Shown here: positions 27,191 through 35,751 of the stretch, piece after piece | Layout: the number at the start of each line of letters is the position of its first letter | Position numbering within the stretch: position 1 is the stretch's first letter | NCBI RefSeq assembly: GCF_000626715.1 | Contig: NZ_AQRA01000001.1 | Coordinates: 682,001-746,000, forward strand | Reading direction: 5' to 3' | Source of the DNA: Aquimarina atlantica | GTDB taxonomy: Bacteria; Bacteroidota; Bacteroidia; Flavobacteriales; Flavobacteriaceae | DNA: 64,000 bases | The notes under the pieces: generated by a model | Seen by the model: only the letters and a program-made list of their open reading frames with translations | Databases searched by the model: none | What the model was told of the DNA's origin: nothing | Position numbers and translations under genes: made by a program

Positions 27191-28231
27191 TTAATTTAAG
27201 TAGTTTAATATCCATTCTTGTTCTGGATTATACGCCAGAGCTCCTTGACTAACAACCAAAGGTGAATCAATATTATTTGTATACAATCCTCCCGTCCCTA
27301 AGCCTTGAGGTATTTTGTTGTTTAAGGTATATGTATATTGCGCAATAGCGTTTAGTCCTATATTACTCTCTAATGCACTGGTAATCCACCATCCAATCCC
27401 GTAAGATTTTGCTATATTAATCCATTCTTTGGTTCCTTTAAAACCTCCTATCAAACTTGGTTTAAGAATAATATATTGTGGTTGTATAGTTTGTAATAGT
27501 TTTTTCTTTTCTGTTACATCAAAAACACCTATTAATTCTTCATCTAATGCTATGGGCAATGGGGTTTCGTTACATAATCTTGCCATTTCTTTGTACTGCC
27601 CTTGTCGTATAGGCTGCTCTATACTATGTAAATCATAAATAGAAAGTCGTTTTAGTTTATCTAAAGCATCTTTTGGTTTAAAAGCGCCATTAGCATCAAC
27701 TCTTAATTCAATACTATCTGAAGAAAATTGAGATCGTATATAGGACAATAAATTTAACTCTGTTTCAAAATCAATAGCCCCTATTTTCATTTTTATACAA
27801 TCAAATCCATCATCTAATTTAGAAGAGATTTGTTGCCTCATGAATTCTTTATCTCCCATCCATATGAGTCCATTGATAGAAATTTGTTTTTCTCCACGAG
27901 TAAATGATGAAGGAAACAATAAAAATGGGGAATCACTTTCTAAAGATCTAAATGCCATTTCTACTCCAAATTGAATGCTAGGAAACTCTATAAGTTCTTT
28001 CCAAAGCGTATCTACACCTAAATGAATATTTTCACAGGTCCATTTTAATTTATCCTCATAATCTGGTCGATCATCTATACTTAATGTTCTTAGAATACCA
28101 CATTCACCTATTCCTTTTCTGGTTCCGTCAGAAATCACAATAAACCAGGTTTCTTTGGTTTTTAATATCCCTCTAGAAGTCCCGCTTGGCCTTTTAAACT
28201 GGAGGATATGCTTATAATACCTGGCATTCAT
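27191..28231 (-). CDS. menC: o-succinylbenzoate synthase
   Basis: This 346-aa enolase-superfamily enzyme dehydrates SHCHC to o-succinylbenzoate in menaquinone synthesis. Expected residues are present: KMKIG (catalytic K147 and K149), metal ligands D179 in RVDANGAF, E205 in SIEQP and D230 in LDEELIG, and catalytic K257 in ILKPSLIGG. Its start overlaps the stop of the UPF0173 gene by one base (TAATG), so translation is probably coupled. Confidence 0.9.
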   Translation of the reverse strand: MNARYYKHILQFKRPSGTSRGILKTKETWFIVISDGTRKGIGECGILRTLSIDDRPDYEDKLKWTCENIHLGVDTLWKELIEFPSIQFGVEMAFRSLESDSPFLLFPSSFTRGEKQISINGLIWMGDKEFMRQQISSKLDDGFDCIKMKIGAIDFETELNLLSYIRSQFSSDSIELRVDANGAFKPKDALDKLKRLSIYDLHSIEQPIRQGQYKEMARLCNETPLPIALDEELIGVFDVTEKKKLLQTIQPQYIILKPSLIGGFKGTKEWINIAKSYGIGWWITSALESNIGLNAIAQYTYTLNNKIPQGLGTGGLYTNNIDSPLVVSQGALAYNPEQEWILNYLN

Positions 28232-28911
28232 TATAATGTGATGCTTTCTCCTATATCTAATAGCATAAGGTCTTTGTTTTTTTCAAAAAACTTTTGTTTA
28301 GCCTCATTATGATCAATTTCAATATATCCAAAAGTGTCATAATGCACTCCTAATATTTTATCACATTCTACAAAATCACTTGCAATAATAGCATCATCTA
28401 CACCCATTGTAAAATTATCTCCGATAGGTAAAATAGCAAGGTCCAAAGTATTTCTTAACGGAATTAATTTCATATCCATTGTTAAAGCAGTATCCCCTGC
28501 AATGTAAATGGTTTTATGCTCTCCTTCAATAATAAACCCTCCTGGTTGCCCTCCATAAGTTCCATCGGCAAAACTACTGGTATGAATTGCATTCACATAT
28601 TTTACTTTTCCAAATTCGAAACTCCAGGTTCCTCCATGATTCATAGGATGTACTTCGATACCTAGGTTCTGATAATATGTAGTAATTTCATAATTTGAGA
28701 CAATCGTAGCATTATTACTTTTGGCGATTACCTCTGCATCAAGAACATGATCTTGGTGTGCATGTGTAAGCAGTATATAATCTGCTTTAATTGTACTCAT
28801 ATCAATTTTATCCTTAGCTAAGGGGTTACCCGAAATAAATGGATCTATAAGGATATTTGTTTCATTAATTTCAATTAATAAAGTATTATGACCGTAAAAG
28901 GTGATTTTCAT
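28231..28911 (-). CDS. UPF0173 metal-dependent hydrolase
   Basis: This 226-aa protein has a metallo-beta-lactamase fold with LLTHAHQDHVLD (HxHxDH metal motif) and YIAGDTALT and GVHYDTFG late ligands. UPF0173 members are widespread, of unknown function. No signal peptide is seen, so it is cytoplasmic. It is translationally coupled to menC downstream and lies 104 bp from menA upstream. Confidence 0.88.
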   Translation of the reverse strand: MKITFYGHNTLLIEINETNILIDPFISGNPLAKDKIDMSTIKADYILLTHAHQDHVLDAEVIAKSNNATIVSNYEITTYYQNLGIEVHPMNHGGTWSFEFGKVKYVNAIHTSSFADGTYGGQPGGFIIEGEHKTIYIAGDTALTMDMKLIPLRNTLDLAILPIGDNFTMGVDDAIIASDFVECDKILGVHYDTFGYIEIDHNEAKQKFFEKNKDLMLLDIGESITL

Positions 28912-29015
28912 GTGTGAAAAATTTAAAACTTATTATACTTCAAATAGGTTCTGAGATACAAAAGAATGCACACAAAACTACTCTAATTTATCTGTAATAA
29001 CAGAGTTCGACTAAA

Positions 29016-29915
29016 TTATAAAATCTGCCCCAGACTAAATAAAATAGACAGTAAAAATGTTGTTAAAGCTATTTTTTTAAGCTCGGGGTCCAGTAGTTCT
29101 GAATTACTGGTTTTAGCAACTTTTCTTATATGAATAAGTAAAGGTATATAAGCTATTAAGAACAAAAAGTTGATAGGTGTTTTATAGGTAGAATATAAAT
29201 ATACTAACATAGATAGCATAGCTATAATTAGTAAGGCAAAATGATAAATTCTTGCTCGATTAATACCTAGTTTTACAACAAGTGTATTTTTACCTGCTTT
29301 TTTATCACTATGATAATCTCTCATGTTATTAAGGTTTAATACCGTGGTACTCAATAATCCGATAGTAATAGCAGGTAGAAAAACAAGAACATGTAGTTGT
29401 TTTGCAAACAAAAAATAACACCCAACGACGCTAACCAAACCAAAAAAGATAAATACAAAAAAATCTCCTAAACCTCTATACCCATATGCAGAACTACCCA
29501 TTGTGTATTTAATAGCAGCAGCTATAGCGGCAAGTCCTAATATGAAAAAGAATACAGAATAGAAAAAGTACTCTTTTCCGAAAGCAACATAAATTAATGT
29601 AATAGCAACTCCTAAGGTGATTAATGCTGTAAGTATTATTCCATTATACATTTCCTTTTTAGAAATGGCTCCACTTTGTAAAGCTCTTTGTGGTCCTACT
29701 CTATCTTCGTTATCAGTTCCCTTTACCCCATCACCATAATCATTAGCGAAATTGGATAAAATTTGTAAACCTAACGTAGTAATAATAGCTAGCCAGAAGG
29801 TATTTGTTTCTAAAAAGTTCTTATAACCTAAAGCAGATCCGACAACTATTCCCGAAATCGATAATGGTAAGGTTCTTAATCTAGCTGCAGAGATCCATGC
29901 TTTAAATTTGGTCAT
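29016..29915 (-). CDS. menA: 1,4-dihydroxy-2-naphthoate polyprenyltransferase
   Basis: This 299-aa integral membrane enzyme of the UbiA family attaches a polyprenyl chain to DHNA, the membrane step of menaquinone synthesis. Motifs are NFANDYGDGVKGTDNEDRVGP (first Asp-rich site) and LNNMRDYHSDKKAGKNTL (second), with about nine helices. The N-terminus AWISAARLRTLPLS is typical of MenA. It is the first gene of the minus-strand menA-UPF0173-menC-CPBP-menE run. Confidence 0.93.
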   Translation of the reverse strand: MTKFKAWISAARLRTLPLSISGIVVGSALGYKNFLETNTFWLAIITTLGLQILSNFANDYGDGVKGTDNEDRVGPQRALQSGAISKKEMYNGIILTALITLGVAITLIYVAFGKEYFFYSVFFFILGLAAIAAAIKYTMGSSAYGYRGLGDFFVFIFFGLVSVVGCYFLFAKQLHVLVFLPAITIGLLSTTVLNLNNMRDYHSDKKAGKNTLVVKLGINRARIYHFALLIIAMLSMLVYLYSTYKTPINFLFLIAYIPLLIHIRKVAKTSNSELLDPELKKIALTTFLLSILFSLGQIL

Positions 29916-30112
29916 TTTTATAATTTTGACTCCAAAGGAACATTATTTTTACAGAAAAATAAAAATTAATTGCATCAATTCTTTGTCTTAAGAGTTTACA
30001 AAAAATGTATAACAAATTATAATATCCCTTATTTTTATAAATTTAGTAATTCATCATACTCTAATTTTTATGAGACTTTTTATAGCTTAGCATTTTTAAA
30101 TCCCTAAATACA

Positions 30113-31819
30113 ATGATTAAACTTACAAAATCCATTATTTTTTTGCTCTTATGCCTTATAATTGGGTGTAAAGATGAGCCAAAAACAAATGGTATTAATC
30201 AATCAAAAACTATTCAACCTGATACTCAAAAAGCAAAAACATCAGATAAACTTCCTTTTATTTGGGAAGGATCTAATATCTATTTTTTATTAACCGATAG
30301 GTTTAAAAATGGAGACCCTGCAAATGACGAGGCATTAAAACGAACTAAAGAAACAGGGAAATTAAGAGGCTTTGAAGGAGGTGATATCAAAGGGATTATT
30401 CAAAAAATAAATGATGGGTATTTTAAAGCGTTAGGTGTAAATGTTATATGGTTTAGCCCCATAGTAGAACAAATACATGGGAGTGTAGATGAAGGTACTG
30501 GAAATACATATGCGTTTCATGGATATTGGACAAAAGATTGGACAAAAATTGACCCTAATTTTGGCACCTATAAGGAATTAAAAGAATTAGTAGATACAGC
30601 CCATAAAAATGATATTAGAATTCTAATGGATGTGGTAATGAACCACACGGGCCCTGTTACAGAACAAGATCCTGTTTGGCCTGACAGTTGGGTACGAACC
30701 TCGCCGCAATGTACTTATAAAGATTATGAAAGTACTATACATTGTACGCTGGTAAAAAATCTCCCTGATATTAAAACAGAGAATAACGAAAATGTAGAAT
30801 TACCCGAAGCATTAATAAATAAATGGAAAGCCGAAGGTAGATTAGAAATAGAACTTGCAGAAATAGATGTTTTCTTTACCAAAACACGATTAAAAAGATC
30901 TCCCAAGAATTATATTATTAAATGGTTAACCGATTATGTTAGAGAATTAGGAATAGATGGATACCGTGTAGATACTGTAAAACATATTAAAGAAGATGCC
31001 TGGAGTGTATTAGCCAAACAAGCTAAACTGGCATTCTTAGAATGGAAATCAAAAAACCCAGATAAAATACTAGACGATAATGAATTCTTTATGTTAGGTG
31101 AATTATATGGTTATGGAATTGATGGGAAACGATATTACGATTTTGGAGATCGTAAAGTAGATTATTTTGCTTATGGGTTTAACAATATGATCAATTTTCA
31201 GTTTAAATATGATGCTAATCAACTTGATTATGAAAAATTGTTTAGTAAATACAGTAAAGCTTTGTATACCCATCTAATCGGTAAGGGAATAACTAATTAT
31301 ATAAGTTCTCATGATGATGGCAAACCTTTTGACAAAAAAAGAAATAAAACTTATGAATCTGCTACCAAACTGTTACTAACCCCCGGTATATCCCAGATAT
31401 ATTATGGAGATGAGATAGCAAGACCTTTAATTATCGACGAGACCAAAGGAGATGCTACACTTAGGTCTAACATGAATTGGGATATGATAGATAATAAGGA
31501 TACCAAAAGATTATTAAGGCATTGGCAAAAACTAGGGGTTTTTAGAAAAAATCACCCTGCAGTAGGAGCAGGTAAACATAGAATGATATCTCAAAAACCC
31601 TATGTGTTTTCAAGAAAGTATCATAAAAATGGAATATCTGACAAAGTAGTAATAGGATTAGGTCTTCCTATGGGTGAAAAAATAATTAAAATTAATTCGA
31701 TTTTTCCAGAGGGAGCTATTTTAATCGATAAGTACTCGGGTAAAGAAGTTACAGTTTCTAATGATTCTGTAATGATTGATTCTGAATATGAAATTGCTCT
31801 ATTAACAGTAAAAAAGTAA
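30113..31819 (+). CDS. GH13 alpha-amylase-family lipoprotein
   Basis: This 568-aa glycoside hydrolase has a lipoprotein signal (LIIGCKD, Cys 19) and a (beta/alpha)8 barrel. Conserved regions are DVVMNH (173-178), GYRVDTVKH with nucleophile D287, MLGELYG with acid/base E330, and NYISSHDD with D401 or D402. A C-terminal beta domain follows. It should hydrolyse alpha-glucans at the cell surface or in the periplasm. No SusC/SusD or GntR partner is present nearby, so it is not in a visible polysaccharide locus. Confidence 0.92.
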   Translation: MIKLTKSIIFLLLCLIIGCKDEPKTNGINQSKTIQPDTQKAKTSDKLPFIWEGSNIYFLLTDRFKNGDPANDEALKRTKETGKLRGFEGGDIKGIIQKINDGYFKALGVNVIWFSPIVEQIHGSVDEGTGNTYAFHGYWTKDWTKIDPNFGTYKELKELVDTAHKNDIRILMDVVMNHTGPVTEQDPVWPDSWVRTSPQCTYKDYESTIHCTLVKNLPDIKTENNENVELPEALINKWKAEGRLEIELAEIDVFFTKTRLKRSPKNYIIKWLTDYVRELGIDGYRVDTVKHIKEDAWSVLAKQAKLAFLEWKSKNPDKILDDNEFFMLGELYGYGIDGKRYYDFGDRKVDYFAYGFNNMINFQFKYDANQLDYEKLFSKYSKALYTHLIGKGITNYISSHDDGKPFDKKRNKTYESATKLLLTPGISQIYYGDEIARPLIIDETKGDATLRSNMNWDMIDNKDTKRLLRHWQKLGVFRKNHPAVGAGKHRMISQKPYVFSRKYHKNGISDKVVIGLGLPMGEKIIKINSIFPEGAILIDKYSGKEVTVSNDSVMIDSEYEIALLTVKK

Positions 31820-32025
31820 ACGATAAAAATTCTTATTAAGTATCTATTATGGCTAAGTGACTATCAATTTGGCTTTACTTTTTTTAGTATTCAAAATAAT
31901 ATATCTCAAAACTATAGCATAAGGTGATTGTATATATACATATACAGCATATTTCCACATGAATCTAAAGCAAAATAGTATCAGATGTCAAGTCGTGAAT
32001 CGTTAATTCATTTAAGTTCATAATA

Positions 32026-32072
32026 CCCCATGAAGAACTTACCTCCTTAGGATAAGGAGGTAAGTGTTGGGG
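32026..32072. other. strong two-tier hairpin in an intergenic region
   Basis: An inner 13-bp perfect stem (acttacctcctta 32037-32049, taaggaggtaagt 32053-32065) has a 3-nt loop. An outer 5-bp pairing (32026-32030 with 32068-32072) is separated by an internal loop. It lies 200 nt past the amylase stop without a U-tract. It may be a small RNA, a stabilising 3' structure or a degraded repeat. Confidence 0.4.
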
Positions 32073-32328
32073 AAAACAAAAAAAGTAAGGGAAAAATTGT
32101 AATTGGAATACATGTCAAAGATAAAGAGGTTTGGTGCATATACGGTTACGGTTTTACCTCAAACTTTAGCCGGAATAGTAGTATGAATTGAAGATAAGCT
32201 GCTTAACACATTGAAAAACAGATATTTAACAAAAAATAATACTGTATGTTAAATTATACCAAATAAAAAAAACAAATATCTATATAAATAAATACCCTTA
32301 ATTGATTTCTAATAATTCAAGAAAAATT

Positions 32329-32336
32329 TAAATTTG
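32329..32336 (+). promoter_or_regulatory. putative -7 box of the small acidic protein gene
   Basis: TAAATTTG matches TAnnTTTG. It overlaps a TTG codon at 32334, which argues that this TTG is not the start and that the gene begins at the TTG at 32376. A possible -33 TTG lies at 32302-32304 (24-bp spacing, somewhat long). Confidence 0.4.
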
Positions 32337-32375
32337 CAATCATTAGTAGTTAATCATCTTTATAATATTACCCAT

Positions 32376-32741
32376 TTGGAAAATAAAAAAGCAATCAAGT
32401 TAATCGATAAAATTCTGGTAGACCTAGAAAAAACAGGTATCAACACAGATGCACTAATTGAAGACCTTAAAGAATTAAGGACTTATGCTTTAGAAGAGCA
32501 AATACCACTTGTAGTAAAAGTTCTTAGGTTTACTTATGAGCACATAGAAGAGAACAATTCTTTTCTTATACCTATTCCAGATGATGAACCTATAGATGAA
32601 GACAACGAAATATCGAATAATGAAGAAGCCAAAGACCCTGTAGCGAGTCTTAAATATTTGGTATCATTAACAAAAAGTCTTAAAAACAGAACAAATATTT
32701 CAGATTTAAAAGAGTACAGAGATGCTCTTATGGCATATTAA
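32376..32741 (+). CDS. small acidic hypothetical protein
   Basis: No family is recognised. From the TTG at 32376 it is 121 aa, with an N-terminal helical region (KAIKLIDKILVDLEKTGI), an acidic middle (IPDDEPIDEDNEISNNEE) and a helical C-terminus (SLKYLVSLTKSLKNRT). It looks soluble and cytoplasmic. The frame has no ATG near the start, so TTG is used at either 32334 or 32376; I chose 32376 because a -7 box covers the earlier codon. Confidence 0.5.
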   Translation: MENKKAIKLIDKILVDLEKTGINTDALIEDLKELRTYALEEQIPLVVKVLRFTYEHIEENNSFLIPIPDDEPIDEDNEISNNEEAKDPVASLKYLVSLTKSLKNRTNISDLKEYRDALMAY

Positions 32742-32807
32742 ATTATAGGTTCTTGATGAACCGTTTTTTTGTACCTGATTGATACAAAATTATAAATTTT
32801 ATAGAAG

Positions 32808-32842
32808 GAAGCGTTATATCTTTTATATAGATATAACGCTTC
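32808..32842. terminator. bidirectional terminator
   Basis: Perfect 13-bp stem (32808-32820 with 32830-32842), 9-nt loop, followed by tctttt. It lies between the convergent small acidic gene and alpha/beta hydrolase gene. Confidence 0.8.
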
Positions 32843-32856
32843 TCTTTTAATGGTAT

Positions 32857-33660
32857 TTAATCATTTTTTAATACACCATCAATCGTAGTGCGATATTCTT
32901 CAAATGTTATTAGATTATTATGTGATCCTTTTGGTATTGTAATCATTTTTTTATTCAAGGTTGAAATACTATTAAATAATAGCTCACCAGATGCATAAGG
33001 GACTACCTTATCGTCGGTTCCATGATAAATAGTAATATCACAAATTACATTTTGTATAAACTCATGAGAGGGGATTTTATATTGTAACAGGATGTTTGTT
33101 GGAAAAAAGGGTAACCAGCTTTCTGCAACGTCTTTCATACTGTAATAAGGAGTTTCTAATATCAAATGGTTAGGTCGATTATCTGAAGCTACTTTTACTG
33201 CAATTCCGGTTCCAATAGATCTCCCGTAAATAGTTATTTGGTCCTCTGGATACCGTTCTAAAGCATAATTATAAAATAACTGTGCATCTTCATATAATTT
33301 TTGTTCGCTAATTTTTCCTGTACTTTTTCCATATCCTCGATAATCCATTATGATGACATCGTATTTTTTATAGGCAAAGAACATCGCTATTTTTCCCCAA
33401 CGTTTCAAACTTCCCTTATTACCATGAAAATACAACATTACTCCTTTAGGATCTTTAGTAACAAAACGAATAGCATTAAGGCGACTATTGTCGTTAGTTT
33501 CTAGAAAAAACTCTTCAAAAGGGTGTTCGAATTGAAAAATAAAGTCTTCAGAAAGTTTTTCTGGTTGAAAAATAATTTTCTCCTGAAAAAAATAAAGTAA
33601 TATTAGAAGAATACAATAGAGTGATATACCTCCCAATAGTATTTTTTTAAGCCTGTGCAT
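32857..33660 (-). CDS. membrane-anchored alpha/beta hydrolase
   Basis: This protein of about 267 aa (start chosen at the ATG at 33660, giving MHRLKKILLGG) has one N-terminal membrane anchor followed by a serine-hydrolase domain. The oxyanion loop is LYFHGNKG, the nucleophile motif is YGRSIGTG, the acid is in GTDDKVVP and the catalytic His is in KGSHNNL, so the triad is complete. Members act as esterases, peptidases or lipases of unknown substrate. It overlaps the upstream paralogue by 14 bp, showing tandem duplication and coupling. Confidence 0.85.
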   Translation of the reverse strand: MHRLKKILLGGISLYCILLILLYFFQEKIIFQPEKLSEDFIFQFEHPFEEFFLETNDNSRLNAIRFVTKDPKGVMLYFHGNKGSLKRWGKIAMFFAYKKYDVIIMDYRGYGKSTGKISEQKLYEDAQLFYNYALERYPEDQITIYGRSIGTGIAVKVASDNRPNHLILETPYYSMKDVAESWLPFFPTNILLQYKIPSHEFIQNVICDITIYHGTDDKVVPYASGELLFNSISTLNKKMITIPKGSHNNLITFEEYRTTIDGVLKND

Positions 33661-34522
33661 TTGCTTTTTTTGAAGAATGCATAACACCAATACTTGTATT
33701 AGAAAGGTTTATCTTTCTCATTTTAGAATTGATAATTTCTCCAAGCATCTTATGGTAAGATTCAAAATTATTCAAATTTTTATGCCCTCCTCCTATCACC
33801 GTGTATAATCGAGTAAGTTTTGGTCGAATTTTTGACAATTTGATACTTGATTTAAAAGGAATTAATTTATCATGGGTACCGTGTATAATATGAATAGGGC
33901 AATTTACATACTTAAGCCATTTATACGTTGGTATAGGATACCTCATTATTAAAGAAATTGGCATAAACGGGATAAACTTTGCAGCAACCTTATTTAGGCT
34001 ATAATAAGGAGCATCTAATATCAACATTTTAGGATTGTTAATAGAGGCAAGTTTTGTAGCAAATCCAGATCCCATCGAACGACCATATAAAATAATATAC
34101 TCTTCCTTTACTCTATCTTTAATCTTATTATAGACAAACTGAAGATCTCTTTTTATTGCTTTAAAAGAACGTCTACCTGTACTTTTACCAAATCCTCTAT
34201 AATCCAACATAAATACATCATACCCATGTCTTGTGAAATCTACAGCAAATTTCCCCCAGCCTTTAATACTTTTAGAATTTCCTTTAAGATATAGAACAAC
34301 ACCTTTTGGGTTCTCTACTTTAAAATGAAGACCATTAAGAATAGCCCCATCTCTTGTTTCCAGATTATATTCTTCTACGACCTGATTATTATAATGAAAC
34401 TCAAAATCCTTATCTAACTTCTCTGGTTTAAAAATGAAGTACTCCTGCAAATAATACAAGAGTATACTTACAATAATATACATTGCAAGAACACTAATTG
34501 CTATATATCCCCAATACGACAT
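33647..34522 (-). CDS. membrane-anchored alpha/beta hydrolase, paralogue with altered oxyanion loop
   Basis: This 291-aa protein shares the layout of the downstream hydrolase: an N-terminal helix (residues 5-25), FKPEKLD, GYDVFMLDYRGFGKSTG and nucleophile S149 in YGRSMGSG. The acid lies in GTHDKLIP and the catalytic His in GGHKNL. The usual HG of the oxyanion loop is KG (LYLKGNSKS, K80), unlike its neighbour, so activity may differ. A C-terminal tail extends past the domain. It is the first gene of a two-gene operon. Confidence 0.83.
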   Translation of the reverse strand: MSYWGYIAISVLAMYIIVSILLYYLQEYFIFKPEKLDKDFEFHYNNQVVEEYNLETRDGAILNGLHFKVENPKGVVLYLKGNSKSIKGWGKFAVDFTRHGYDVFMLDYRGFGKSTGRRSFKAIKRDLQFVYNKIKDRVKEEYIILYGRSMGSGFATKLASINNPKMLILDAPYYSLNKVAAKFIPFMPISLIMRYPIPTYKWLKYVNCPIHIIHGTHDKLIPFKSSIKLSKIRPKLTRLYTVIGGGHKNLNNFESYHKMLGEIINSKMRKINLSNTSIGVMHSSKKANAQA

Positions 34523-34579
34523 CCAATTATTCTTTTTTTGTAAGTATCTAATTTACAAAAAATTAAGTTGAGGTATAAA

Positions 34580-34603
34580 AAAATCCTGCTTTGGCAGGAT
34601 TTT
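34580..34603 (-). terminator. terminator of the barrel-protein gene
   Basis: Perfect 10-bp stem (34580-34589 with 34594-34603), 4-nt loop, with a T-run on the minus strand after it. It follows the minus-strand barrel gene ending at 34628. Confidence 0.85.
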
Positions 34604-34627
34604 AAATACATATTATTTGTTAAAATT

Positions 34628-35218
34628 TTATCGTCGAGCATCATAAATTCTGAATCGAACTCCCACTCTTGCATAAATATCAAAGAATTTACTATTAGTA
34701 TCGGTTATATTATCTACAAAATCGTTCATTACTCCTACTTCTGCCATAATATCGAACATCTCTCCTATCATTTGAGAAAAACCAGCTCCGTACACACCAC
34801 CAATAATCAACTTTTCATAACCTTCATCTTCTAATTCTACACCATTTATTTCAAATTTTGTATTTACTCGAAAAGAAGGTCCGACATTAATAAAACCACG
34901 AAACCGATCTTTACCATCACCAGTTAGGTATCTAAATTTTGGATTAAAACCAACCTGAAGTGTCTCTGCGTCACCTCTTCCTTCTATTTCACTGGTACGT
35001 TGTAAAAGGTCTAAAGAAAAAACAATACTTGTTCTCGCTCTAACTCCCATTACATAACCGTATCCTGCATTAACAAAAAAACCAGCTCCGCCTGTAGTTT
35101 CGGTATTATCAAGGTTTAGCTTTGAGAAAGTAGCTCCAGCAGAAACTTCCCATCGGTATTGCCCATAAGAAACAACAGAAAGCGTTGTAAAAAGAATAAA
35201 AAAGACTATTTTTTTCAT
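34628..35218 (-). CDS. PorT-family outer-membrane beta-barrel protein
   Basis: This 196-aa protein has a signal peptide (IVFFILFTTLSVVSYG) and alternating beta strands such as YRWEVSAGATFSKLNL and GAGFFVNAGYGYVMG, ending in an aromatic-rich strand (ARVGVRFRIY). This fits an eight-stranded barrel of the PorT/OmpA-like type. The function is not known. Terminators flank it on both sides, so it is monocistronic. Confidence 0.82.
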   Translation of the reverse strand: MKKIVFFILFTTLSVVSYGQYRWEVSAGATFSKLNLDNTETTGGAGFFVNAGYGYVMGVRARTSIVFSLDLLQRTSEIEGRGDAETLQVGFNPKFRYLTGDGKDRFRGFINVGPSFRVNTKFEINGVELEDEGYEKLIIGGVYGAGFSQMIGEMFDIMAEVGVMNDFVDNITDTNSKFFDIYARVGVRFRIYDARR

Positions 35219-35275
35219 GATTTCGTATTTAGATTTGAGGTTGTAGTAGAGCGAAAATACTAAAATTTAAAAAAC

Positions 35276-35317
35276 GACCATAAAAAAACCTGTCATATGA
35301 CAGGTTTTTTTATGGTC
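35276..35317. terminator. bidirectional terminator, 21-bp perfect palindrome
   Basis: Arms 35276-35296 and 35297-35317 are perfect complements with no spacer, so RNA would form a small terminal loop. A7 and T7 tracts flank the core acctgtca. It ends the minus-strand ferredoxin gene just before the barrel gene. Confidence 0.88.
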
Positions 35318-35337
35318 TATAATCAGATAATATCCTT

Positions 35338-35685
35338 TTATTTATGCATAAAAGCTTGTTTTTGCAATAAAAATTCTTCGGTTTCTACGATATCCTCATC
35401 AGGGATACAACAATCTACAGGGCATACTGCTGCACATTGCGGTTCTTCATGAAACCCTTTACATTCTGTACATTTATCAGGAACTATATAATACACTTCA
35501 TCACTAACAGGCTCTTGTGCCTCATCGGCATTTACACTTTTACCACCAGGAAGAACTACATCTCCTTCTAAATCTGTACCATCAGAATATCTCCAATCAT
35601 CAGCTCCTTCATAAATTGCAGTGTTTGGGCATTCCGGCTCACAAGCACCACAGTTTATACATTCATCTGTTATTATAATTGCCAT
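35338..35685 (-). CDS. ferredoxin with two 4Fe-4S clusters
   Basis: This 115-aa protein has the cluster ligands [15 protein letters not shown] (residues 9-23) and [22 protein letters not shown], so two [4Fe-4S] centres are expected. The 14 residues between Cys groups in the second site are longer than in clostridial ferredoxins, as in the 2x[4Fe-4S] ferredoxins of Bacteroidota. It donates electrons in the cytoplasm; the partner is unknown. It is divergent from the acyl-CoA reductase gene with interlocked promoters. Confidence 0.93.
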   Translation of the reverse strand: MAIIITDECINCGACEPECPNTAIYEGADDWRYSDGTDLEGDVVLPGGKSVNADEAQEPVSDEVYYIVPDKCTECKGFHEEPQCAAVCPVDCCIPDEDIVETEEFLLQKQAFMHK

Positions 35686-35708
35686 AGCTCTTTTTTATTC
35701 TAAATTTG
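35679..35708 (+). promoter_or_regulatory. consensus promoter of the acyl-CoA reductase gene
   Basis: TTG (35679-35681), 19-bp spacer, TAAATTTG (35701-35708). It matches the Bacteroidota consensus in both boxes. RNA should start near 35713. The -33 box overlaps the start of the ferredoxin gene. Confidence 0.75.
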
Positions 35709-35713
35709 CAGCA

Positions 35714-35745
35714 CAAAAATAACTCGTAAACTAGTGATAAACAAA
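35714..35745 (-). promoter_or_regulatory. consensus promoter of the ferredoxin gene
   Basis: On the minus strand: TTTG (35745-35742), 20-bp spacer, TATTTTTG (35721-35714). RNA should start near 35709, inside the opposite promoter. Each -7 box lies over the other's start site. Confidence 0.75.
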
Positions 35746-35751
35746 TAAGAG

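Larger units (their letters stand above)
31820..32375. other. intergenic region with hairpin and candidate promoter
   Basis: No recognisable gene was found. It holds a strong 13-bp hairpin at 32037-32065 with an outer cccca/tgggg pairing (32026-32030 with 32068-32072), and a TAAATTTG box at 32329-32336. The sequence around 32098-32280 shows neither an ORF nor a repeat that I recognise. Confidence 0.4.

Noticed and set aside
32334-32336. TTG at 32334 as the start of the small acidic protein
   Set aside because: It lies inside a perfect TAnnTTTG box, so it would be upstream of the RNA start.
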